Origin: an uncultured Flavobacterium sp.
Lineage (GTDB): Bacteria; Bacteroidota; Bacteroidia; Flavobacteriales; Flavobacteriaceae
Assembly (NCBI RefSeq): GCF_946220915.1
Contig: NZ_CAMIHH010000094.1
Span: forward strand, 1-12,973
Reading direction: 5' to 3'
Length of the DNA: 12,973 nt
The notes under the pieces are model-generated. The model was given only the letters and a program-made list of their open reading frames with translations. It did no database searches and had not been told where the DNA came from. Below, one piece after another: positions 1 to 5,235 of the stretch (positions are counted from its first letter, which is position 1; every line of letters begins with the position of its first letter). The position numbers were made by a program, and so were the translations under genes.

Positions 1-47
1 GCCAATCGTTATGTAAAGAGAGCCTACCTGCTGATTTATTCGGTGTG

Positions 48-74
48 AATTTGTGTAATTTGTGTAATTCGTGG
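48..74. repeat. Three 9-bp tandem units in the tkt leader
   Basis: Two identical copies of aatttgtgt (48-56 and 57-65) are followed by a degenerate third copy, aattcgtgg (66-74). They lie just upstream of the -33 element of the transketolase promoter. Similar GTGTAAT-type strings occur, from memory, between genes in flavobacterial genomes, so this may be a dispersed repeat rather than a local operator. No protein-binding role can be shown from the sequence. Most of 1-84 otherwise shows nothing recognisable. Confidence 0.5.
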
Positions 75-84
75 CTGAAACCTG

Positions 85-115
85 TTGCCAGTCGTTAAAA
101 TTAAAAGTACTTTTG
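85..115 (+). promoter_or_regulatory. Bacteroidota-type promoter of the transketolase operon
   Basis: A TTG at 85-87 is followed after 20 bases by tacttttg (108-115), a full match to the Bacteroidota -7 consensus TAnnTTTG. The spacing is within the usual range for the group's primary sigma factor. Transcription would start near 122, leaving a short leader before the ATG at 141. Confidence 0.65.
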
Positions 116-140
116 CGCAAGTTTAATTTTAATCTCGCAA

Positions 141-989
141 ATGAAACCTAACACACAACAACTTAACGACTTAACTACACAGGTTAGAAGGGACATCCTG
201 CGTATGGTGCATGCGGTAAATTCAGGTCACCCGGGCGGATCGCTTGGCTGTACGGAATTTTTGGTGGCATTGTACCAAGTGCTCATGGACCGTAAAGAAG
301 GCTTTGACATGGACGGTAAAGACGAAGATATCTTCGTTCTTTCAAACGGGCACATTTCCCCTGTATTCTATAGTGTCCTGGCGCGCAGCGGGTACTTTCC
401 CGTATCCGAGCTGGCTACTTTCCGCCATATCAATTCAAGGCTTCAGGGCCATCCAACCACACATGAAGGGCTTCCGGGCATACGCATAGCATCGGGTTCG
501 CTTGGCCAGGGAATGAGCGTTGCCCTTGGTGCAGCCCAATCTAAAAAGCTAAATGGCGATAACCACATAATATACAGCCTACACGGCGACGGTGAACTCC
601 AGGAAGGACAAAACTGGGAAGCCATCATGTATGCCTCTGCTTATAAAGTGGACAACATCATCGCTACCATCGACGTAAACGGCAAGCAGATCGACGGACC
701 TACCGACGAGGTATTGCCAATGGGAAGCCTTAACGCCAAGTTTACCGCTTTTGGATGGGATGTGGTCGAGATCCTTTTGGGGAATAACATCGAAGCAATT
801 ATCAAAGGCATGACAGAAGCCAAAGAGCGCACTGGTAAAGGCAGGCCCGTTTGCGTATTGCTGCATACCGAAATGGGCAATGGCGTAGACTATATGATGC
901 ATACACATGCATGGCACGGCAAGGCACCGAATGATGAGCAGTTACAGCTCGCCTTTGCACAGAATGCGATAACTCTTGGCGATTATTAA
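141..989 (+). CDS. Transketolase, N-terminal subunit
   Basis: This is the thiamine diphosphate (TPP)-binding half of a split transketolase. The enzyme moves two-carbon ketol units between sugar phosphates in the non-oxidative pentose phosphate pathway, in the cytoplasm. The 282 residues end where the first domain of the usual ~660-residue enzyme ends. Visible family motifs are SGHPGGS (28-34), QGHP with H104, GSLGQG (119-124), the TPP/Mg motif GDGELQEG (149-156) closing with N180 in DVNGKQ, and WHGKAP with H259. The start follows the promoter at 85-115 by a short A/T-rich leader. The partner subunit begins 82 bases downstream on the same strand, so the two are almost certainly co-transcribed and work as a heteromer. 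The half lacks the pyrimidine-binding domain, so it should be inactive alone. A split 1-deoxyxylulose-5-phosphate synthase is a remote alternative; the motif spacing favours transketolase. Confidence 0.95.
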   Translation: MKPNTQQLNDLTTQVRRDILRMVHAVNSGHPGGSLGCTEFLVALYQVLMDRKEGFDMDGKDEDIFVLSNGHISPVFYSVLARSGYFPVSELATFRHINSRLQGHPTTHEGLPGIRIASGSLGQGMSVALGAAQSKKLNGDNHIIYSLHGDGELQEGQNWEAIMYASAYKVDNIIATIDVNGKQIDGPTDEVLPMGSLNAKFTAFGWDVVEILLGNNIEAIIKGMTEAKERTGKGRPVCVLLHTEMGNGVDYMMHTHAWHGKAPNDEQLQLAFAQNAITLGDY

Positions 990-1060
990 AAGATTTTAAA
1001 ATTGAACGATTTAAAGATTTAAGAGCTACCAAATCTTAAATTTTCAATCTTTAAATCTTA
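987..1060 (+). repeat. Nested imperfect inverted repeat between the transketolase genes
   Basis: Almost the whole spacer can fold. An outer A/T-rich stem pairs 987-1006 imperfectly with 1043-1060. An inner perfect 8-bp stem pairs atttaaga (1017-1024) with tcttaaat (1034-1041) around a 9-base loop. No T-run follows, so it does not look like a terminator. It could act in the mRNA as a processing or stability element between the two subunit genes. Low complexity weakens the case, since A/T-rich direct and inverted copies of gatttaaa-like words arise easily. Confidence 0.5.
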
Positions 1061-1071
1061 TATGAAAACAC

Positions 1072-2028
1072 ATGAAAAAATATACAAATACAGGAAATAA
1101 AGACACCCGTTCGGGTTTTGGCGCAGGCCTTACCGAACTTGGGCAAACGAATGAGAATGTTGTTGCCCTATGTGCCGACCTTATCGGGTCGTTAAAAATG
1201 GACGACTTTAAAAAGAACCACCCGGAACGCTTTTTCCAGGTAGGCATTGCCGAAGCCAATATGATTGGTATGGCAGCAGGCATGACCATTGGCGGAAAAA
1301 TACCTTATACCGGCACTTTTGCCAACTTCTCTACCGGAAGGGTTTATGACCAGATTCGACAGTCGGTGGCCTATTCCGACAAGAATGTAAAAATATGCGC
1401 ATCGCATGCGGGACTAACCCTGGGCGAAGACGGCGCAACGCACCAGATACTGGAAGATATAGGCCTTATGAAAATGCTTCCGGGCATGACGGTTATCAAT
1501 ACCTGCGATTACAATCAAACTAAGGCGGCTACATTGGCCATTGCCGAACACCATGGCCCGGTGTACCTTCGTTTCGGAAGGCCGGCCGTGCCCAATTTCA
1601 CGCCTGATGGAGGCGGGTTTGTTATAGGCAAAGCGGTACTGCTTAATGAGGGTACCGATGTAACCATTATCGCGACAGGCCACCTGGTTTGGGAAGCGCT
1701 GGTTGCGGCTGAGGCTTTGGAGGCAAAAGGCATTTCTGCTGAGGTAATCAACATCCACACCATTAAGCCACTTGATGAGGAAGCGATACTGAAATCAGTT
1801 GCCAAGACAGGGTGCGTGGTCACTGCCGAGGAGCATAACATCCTTGGAGGGCTTGGCGAAAGCGTGGCGCGCACACTATCGTTGAACCACCCGGCCCCGC
1901 AGGAATTTGTGGCCGTAAATGATAGCTTTGGAGAATCGGGCACTCCTGACCAGCTCATGGAAAAATACAGGCTGAACAATCAGGCGATTGTTGAAGCTGC
2001 CGAAAAAGTAATAAAAAGGAAAAAGTAA
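1072..2028 (+). CDS. Transketolase, C-terminal subunit
   Basis: This is the second half of the split transketolase: the pyrimidine-binding domain (about residues 10-175) followed by the transketolase C-terminal domain (about 185-315). The catalytic glutamate that activates the TPP aminopyrimidine is E61 in VGIAEANM. HAGLTLGEDGATHQ (112-125) and LRFGRP (166-171) are standard landmarks. In the C-terminal domain, INIHTIKPLD (226-235) and TAEEHNILGGLG (251-262) fit the family. The 318-residue length matches other free-standing C-terminal subunits. An ATG at 1062 lies in another frame and meets a stop after 12 codons, so 1072 is the start. The gene shares the operon of the N-terminal subunit, and the terminator at 2050-2080 ends the unit. 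Confidence 0.95.
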   Translation: MKKYTNTGNKDTRSGFGAGLTELGQTNENVVALCADLIGSLKMDDFKKNHPERFFQVGIAEANMIGMAAGMTIGGKIPYTGTFANFSTGRVYDQIRQSVAYSDKNVKICASHAGLTLGEDGATHQILEDIGLMKMLPGMTVINTCDYNQTKAATLAIAEHHGPVYLRFGRPAVPNFTPDGGGFVIGKAVLLNEGTDVTIIATGHLVWEALVAAEALEAKGISAEVINIHTIKPLDEEAILKSVAKTGCVVTAEEHNILGGLGESVARTLSLNHPAPQEFVAVNDSFGESGTPDQLMEKYRLNNQAIVEAAEKVIKRKK

Positions 2029-2049
2029 TTTTTCCCGAAAGCATAAATT

Positions 2050-2080
2050 ATCCCGTTTATTTCATTGGGCGGGATTTTTT
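2050..2080 (+). terminator. Intrinsic terminator of the transketolase operon
   Basis: atcccg (2050-2055) pairs with cgggat (2070-2075), and the right arm runs directly into a T-run (2075-2080). It lies 21 bases after the stop of the second transketolase gene. Confidence 0.75.
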
Positions 2081-2095
2081 ATTTCCGGCTAAAGC

Positions 2096-2140
2096 AAAAA
2101 AATAACCCCCGGTGCTTTAACTGCACCGGGGTTATTTGTT
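2096..2140. terminator. Bidirectional terminator between convergent genes
   Basis: aataaccccc-ggtgc (2101-2115) pairs with gcaccggggttatt (2123-2136), with one bulged C and a 7-base loop. It is flanked by an A-run on the left (2096-2102) and a T-rich stretch on the right. The minus strand therefore has a good U-tract to end the prolyl isomerase transcript, whose stop codon is at 2152. On the plus strand it backs up the hairpin at 2050-2080. Confidence 0.8.
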
Positions 2141-2151
2141 TTGAATCCCGC

Positions 2152-3045
2152 TTAGTGGCAGGAAGGGTCAAGATGTTTTTTTACGGTGCCACCATTACAG
2201 CCCGGTATCGCATCAAAATCGTAATACTCAGCAGGGTCTGTATCGGGTACTTTAATTTCATCTTTGGTCAGATAGCCATCGCCATCATCGTCTGCATCCA
2301 TATAATTCGGTATTTCGTCACCATCGGTATCATAGTCATTCAGGTCGGTGCCCGCAACGGTTTCGTACTTATTAAGTATGCCATCATTGTCCAGGTCGGT
2401 ATACTCAAGGTCATAAAGCTTGAATGAGAAAATGAGCGAATCATAAGCCGAGATAAGTCCGCGTGAAGAATTATAATACCCCAGCCCCGACGGAAGGAAC
2501 ATTATGCCAGCGCCATAGTTTTGAAATGATGGCGGATCGGGGCTATTAGGAACATCAATGTATTCGCCCGTTTTAAACAACGGTATTATTTCCTGCCAGC
2601 CCTCGATGGAAGAAATGAGCGGCGACTGCGTTTGCGGGAACGGTGTATAATCAAACTGGGTACCGTCCAGCAATTCCCCCCTGTAAGCAGTAAGCACATT
2701 ATCGGCCCTGGTGGGCGATTCCCCGGTACCTTCGTTCAGCATTATGTAATAAACAGTATAATCAACGTTGTTGCTGTTTACTATTTTATTGCGTAACGGG
2801 TAATCTGTCTGGTCCCAGATGGAAACCTGCGTACTCCCGGGCTGAATGGCTGCAAAGGTTACATCAAGATTTGCATCTACAGTTATATAATGCGATTTAA
2901 GGTAATTTTCAATATCAATTTTTTCCGTGGCATATTGCACCCCAAAATCTCTTGGAGGCGGTACATTGTTGCCATCGTCTTTTTTGCAGGCAGCAAATAT
3001 CGTTAGCAGGGACACAAGGCAAAAAGCCTTTGAAATTCTGTTCAT
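2152..3045 (-). CDS. FKBP-type peptidyl-prolyl isomerase lipoprotein with acidic Ca-loop tail
   Basis: This is a predicted envelope folding factor that isomerises Xaa-Pro bonds. The start at 3045 is chosen over an upstream ATG (3099) because it begins at once with a lipoprotein signal: MNRISK, a hydrophobic core and the lipobox FAAC with C20. The mature end CKKDDGNN carries a lysine followed by two acids, which fits the export signal that sends Bacteroidota lipoproteins to the cell surface. The FKBP domain spans about 95-213: YRGELLDGTQFD (121-132), EGW (148-150), MFLPSGLGYY (182-191) and an LIFSFKLYDL strand (204-213). After it come DxDxDG loops (DLDNDG 217-222, DYDTDGDE 238-245, DADDDGDG 250-257), like thrombospondin-3 or EF-hand calcium loops, then a tail with C283 and C296. 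Isomerase activity is inferred from the fold; these lipoprotein FKBPs are divergent. Confidence 0.85.
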   Translation of the reverse strand: MNRISKAFCLVSLLTIFAACKKDDGNNVPPPRDFGVQYATEKIDIENYLKSHYITVDANLDVTFAAIQPGSTQVSIWDQTDYPLRNKIVNSNNVDYTVYYIMLNEGTGESPTRADNVLTAYRGELLDGTQFDYTPFPQTQSPLISSIEGWQEIIPLFKTGEYIDVPNSPDPPSFQNYGAGIMFLPSGLGYYNSSRGLISAYDSLIFSFKLYDLEYTDLDNDGILNKYETVAGTDLNDYDTDGDEIPNYMDADDDGDGYLTKDEIKVPDTDPAEYYDFDAIPGCNGGTVKKHLDPSCH

Positions 3046-3083
3046 TTTAATTTTTTTTAATGGCGCAAGATACAATTTTCCTT

Positions 3084-3091
3084 TATTTTTG
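3084..3091 (+). promoter_or_regulatory. -7 element upstream of the S4-domain gene
   Basis: tatttttg matches TAnnTTTG exactly and lies 34 bases before the ATG at 3126. No clear TTG is found at the expected distance upstream, where the sequence is mostly T-rich. A purine-rich aagga (3116-3120) five bases before the ATG is an unusually clear ribosome site for this group and supports that start. Confidence 0.45.
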
Positions 3092-3125
3092 TATGGCATT
3101 ATAACAACGATTTTTAAGGATTAGT

Positions 3126-3521
3126 ATGAGGATTGACAAATATTTATGGTGTACACGCTACTATAAAACACGCAGCCTTGCCACGCAGGCCATACAAAAA
3201 GGGCATGTTACGGTAAATGGGCAGCAGGCGAAAGCATCGCGCGATGTTTTCCCCTCGGATAAGGTAACTGTGCGCCGCGACCAGATCAATTATGTCCTTA
3301 GCGTGCTGGATATCCCGAAAAGCCGTGTCGGGCCAAAACTGGTCGACATATACCGCAAAGATGAAACACCAGCCGAAGCCTTTGAGCACCTCGAGATGCT
3401 GCGGCTTACCAAAGAGCATTATCGCGCTAAAGGCACGGGTAGGCCCACGAAAAAAGACCGCCGCGACCTCGACGATTACGGCGGTGACTTTGATCCTGAC
3501 TTTGATGCCGATGATAATTAA
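3126..3521 (+). CDS. hslR: S4-domain RNA-binding protein, Hsp15/HslR family
   Basis: This 131-residue protein is nearly the size of E. coli Hsp15 (133). It starts with an S4 domain, MRIDKYLWCTRYYKTRSLA, followed by IQKGHVTVNG (23-32), the typical S4 turn that binds structured RNA. In E. coli Hsp15 binds 50S subunits that still carry a nascent chain after stalled translation and helps recycle them; that role is inferred here from homology. The C-terminal KGTGRPTKKDRRDLDDYGG region (102-120) carries a basic stretch common to the family, then a strongly acidic end rich in D. The gene is followed after 32 bases by the phosphoribosyltransferase gene on the same strand, so the two are probably one transcript. 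A generic S4 ribosome-associated protein is the main alternative. Confidence 0.85.
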   Translation: MRIDKYLWCTRYYKTRSLATQAIQKGHVTVNGQQAKASRDVFPSDKVTVRRDQINYVLSVLDIPKSRVGPKLVDIYRKDETPAEAFEHLEMLRLTKEHYRAKGTGRPTKKDRRDLDDYGGDFDPDFDADDN

Positions 3522-3553
3522 TAAGCCCTTATCCTTAAATTTAATTACCCTTA

Positions 3554-4051
3554 ATGAAAAACATCATACTCAACCAGCAGGAAATTGCCCACAAAACAAG
3601 GCGCATTGCTTACCAGATATACGAAACATTTCCGGCTGAAGAAGAAGTCATATTGGCAGGAATAGCCAGCAATGGTTACCTTTTTTCTCAGATGATAGCC
3701 ATTGAATTGCAAAAGATAGCCTCACTAAAGGTTACACTTTGCGAAGTGACGGTAAATAAGGAAAGGCCCCTGGAACCGGTTAAAACTTCACTTACTCCGG
3801 CGGAATATACCAACAAAGCACTGGTACTGGTGGATGATGTACTAAACAGCGGCACCACGCTCATTTATGGGGTAAAGCATTTTCTTGATGTACCGCTTAA
3901 AAAATTCAAGACAGCAGTTTTAGTGGACCGCAACCACAAGCAATATCCTGTAAAAGCCGACTTCAAGGGCCTGTCATTATCTACTTCATTACGCGAACGC
4001 GTACAGGTGGTTTTAACCGAAAATGAGCAGTGTGCCTTTCTTGAAGATTAA
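3554..4051 (+). CDS. PyrR-like phosphoribosyltransferase
   Basis: This is a type I phosphoribosyltransferase of 165 residues. The PRPP-binding loop VLVDDVLNSGTT (91-102) has the two adjacent acids and the small-residue turn of the family. The C-terminal half, AVLVDRNHKQYPVKAD (121-136), closely follows PyrR, which in Bacillus both makes UMP from uracil and PRPP and binds pyr mRNA to control attenuation. The N-terminal IASNGYL (37-43) replaces the usual KTRG-like loop. No pyrimidine gene or PyrR-type attenuator is visible nearby, so any regulatory role is unsupported; uracil or other base salvage is the safer inference. It lies 32 bases after the S4 gene and overlaps the convergent shikimate kinase by 4 bases, with no terminator between them. 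Confidence 0.85.
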   Translation: MKNIILNQQEIAHKTRRIAYQIYETFPAEEEVILAGIASNGYLFSQMIAIELQKIASLKVTLCEVTVNKERPLEPVKTSLTPAEYTNKALVLVDDVLNSGTTLIYGVKHFLDVPLKKFKTAVLVDRNHKQYPVKADFKGLSLSTSLRERVQVVLTENEQCAFLED

Positions 4052-4563
4052 TAAAGGCTCATTAGCTCGTTAACAATGTCTTCTGGGCTTTTACCGTCGG
4101 TCGCGATAGTGTGTTTAGCCTGGTGGTAATAATAACTTCGGTCAAATAAATGTTTGGCTACATAATCGGGCAATTCATCTTCAGGCAGGTTGTCGAGCAA
4201 CGGCCTACCCTTGCCCTCATGCTTAAGTCGCTTTACAATTTCTTCAATGCTTGTTTTTAAATAAACAGAAACCACATCATCCTGTTGCAGGAAAATATGA
4301 TTATCAGCATAGCAGGGTGTGCCTCCTCCAAGGCTCAGGATAAAGCCACCCCTGACGTTCATCAACTCTTTCAGGCTATCATGCTCAAGCCTTCGGAATT
4401 TGATCTCCCCTTCGCCGGCAAATAGTTCCGGGATGGTTTTCCCTGCTTTTTCTTCAATGATCTGATCAAGGTCCAGTACCTCCATCCCTATGGTTTTGCC
4501 CAGCAGGCGGGCAATTATTGTCTTTCCGGAAGCCATGTAACCGCATAAAAGTATCTTCATCAT
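4048..4563 (-). CDS. aroK: Shikimate kinase
   Basis: This enzyme phosphorylates shikimate to shikimate-3-phosphate with ATP, the fifth step of the chorismate pathway to aromatic amino acids, in the cytoplasm. At 171 residues it has the standard length. The Walker A loop is GYMASGKT (8-15). LDLDQ (30-34) supplies the acids near Mg and shikimate, FRRLE (56-60) the substrate arginines, and GGGTPC (79-84) the shikimate glycine loop. GRPLL (119-123) holds the LID arginine. Two consecutive ATG codons (4561-4563 and 4558-4560) leave the exact start open by one residue. The gene stands alone on the minus strand, divergent from the tRNA unit and overlapping the phosphoribosyltransferase stop by 4 bases. 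Confidence 0.95.
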   Translation of the reverse strand: MMKILLCGYMASGKTIIARLLGKTIGMEVLDLDQIIEEKAGKTIPELFAGEGEIKFRRLEHDSLKELMNVRGGFILSLGGGTPCYADNHIFLQQDDVVSVYLKTSIEEIVKRLKHEGKGRPLLDNLPEDELPDYVAKHLFDRSYYYHQAKHTIATDGKSPEDIVNELMSLY

Positions 4564-4615
4564 AGGAATAAGGCCTTATAAACTAAGGCATTGAACAATT
4601 TAATCAAAAAAAACT

Positions 4616-4623
4616 CAAATTTA
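4616..4623 (-). promoter_or_regulatory. -7 element of aroK
   Basis: On the minus strand this reads taaatttg, an exact TAnnTTTG, 52 bases before the aroK start. No TTG is seen at the usual distance, so the match may be partly chance in A/T-rich DNA. Confidence 0.4.
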
Positions 4624-4635
4624 TAATAATTTCGC

Positions 4636-4667
4636 TTTGAATAATTAATAATACATCCGTATATTTG
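4636..4667 (+). promoter_or_regulatory. Promoter of the tRNA unit
   Basis: tttg (4636-4639) is followed after 20 bases by tatatttg (4660-4667). This matches the full Bacteroidota consensus TTTG-N20-TAnnTTTG and is the best promoter in the window. Transcription would begin near 4674, about 20 bases before the tRNA-Lys. Confidence 0.8.
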
Positions 4668-4694
4668 CACCCGCATTCAGGGAATGAAAATATT

Positions 4695-4767
4695 GACTCG
4701 GTAGCTCAGCTGGTAGAGCACATCACTTTTAATGATGGGGTCCTGGGTTCGAATCCCAGCCGGGTCA
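4695..4767 (+). tRNA. tRNA-Lys (anticodon TTT)
   Basis: A complete cloverleaf can be drawn. The acceptor gactcgg (4695-4701) pairs with ccgggtc (4760-4766). The D stem is gctc/gagc (4704-4707 and 4716-4719). The anticodon stem catca/tgatg holds the loop cttttaa, with anticodon TTT at 4728-4730. The T arm carries the canonical ttcgaat loop. The discriminator base is A4767, and the following bases are not CCA, so the CCA end must be added after transcription. It reads AAA and AAG lysine codons. Confidence 0.95.
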
Positions 4768-4768
4768 C

Positions 4769-4807
4769 AAAAAGTTAAGCCGCGATACCGCAAGCTTAAC
4801 TTTTTTT
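4769..4807 (+). terminator. Strong terminator between the two tRNA genes
   Basis: aaaaagttaagc (4769-4780) is perfectly complementary to gcttaacttttt (4794-4805) across a 13-base loop, and the T-run continues to 4807. It begins one base after the discriminator base of tRNA-Lys. It should stop most transcripts before tRNA-Leu; read-through or a separate weak start would then feed the second tRNA. Confidence 0.85.
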
Positions 4808-4822
4808 ATTTGAGATTACTCT

Positions 4823-4904
4823 GGCCACGTGGAGAAACTGGTAGACTTGCCATCTTGAGGGGGTGGTGCCGCAAGGCGTATGGGTTCGAATCCCATCGTG
4901 GTCA
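4823..4904 (+). tRNA. tRNA-Leu (anticodon GAG)
   Basis: This is a class II tRNA with a long variable arm. The acceptor ggccacg (4823-4829) pairs with cgtggtc (4897-4903), with one G-U pair. The anticodon stem ccatc (4850-4854) pairs with ggtgg (4862-4866) and holds the loop ttgaggg, with anticodon GAG at 4857-4859. The variable arm forms gcc-gcaa-ggc. The T stem atggg/cccat (4880-4884 and 4892-4896) closes the loop ttcgaat. Discriminator A4904; CCA is not encoded. It reads CUC and CUU leucine codons. Confidence 0.93.
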
Positions 4905-4910
4905 CTTACT

Positions 4911-4951
4911 AAAACCCGCAACAATATAAAAAATATATTGTTGCGGGTTTT
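4911..4951 (+). terminator. Terminator after tRNA-Leu
   Basis: A perfect 18-bp stem pairs 4911-4928 with 4934-4951 around a five-A loop. It has a G/C-rich lower half (cccgcaac/gttgcggg) and ends in a T-rich tract. With A-rich sequence on its left it could work in both directions. The stretch from here to 5235 contains no gene that can be recognised. Confidence 0.9.
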
Positions 4952-5235
4952 TAATTTTAATTTTTAGGTATTTTTTTCTGAGAGGATCTACATCTGCTTT
5001 TATGCTTTACCATTAATCCCACAAAATAAATGCAAAAGGGTACAAAATTTGTTAGGGTATATGAATTAATAACTGTTTAATTGGATGTGATTTAACACCA
5101 TTTTCCAGCGAATGGTTTCGTAATAAAAAAATGTTAAGAATTTACGGATTTAATTAGTTAAAAACGAGATTTTCGCGCCTTCCTGTCTGTTTTTTTTGTT
5201 AATATTGCCACAACAATGTATTTGATAAGCGGCTC

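Noticed and set aside
1062..1071. ATG at 1062 as the start of the second transketolase gene
   Set aside because: It is in a different frame and stops after 12 codons.
2065..2427. A 120-codon plus-strand frame over the terminators and FKBP tail
   Set aside because: It starts inside a terminator region and is antisense to the acidic DxDxDG region, whose composition keeps the opposite frame open.
3046..3099. Upstream start for the FKBP lipoprotein at 3099
   Set aside because: It would put 18 basic residues before a textbook lipoprotein signal; the ATG at 3045 gives the proper signal peptide.
3522..3553. PyrR-type attenuator before the PyrR-like gene
   Set aside because: The 32-base gap is too short and contains no stem-loop pair or T-run.
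4732..4929. A 65-codon open frame across both tRNA genes
   Set aside because: It runs through two complete cloverleafs and a terminator; the encoded sequence is tRNA read as protein.
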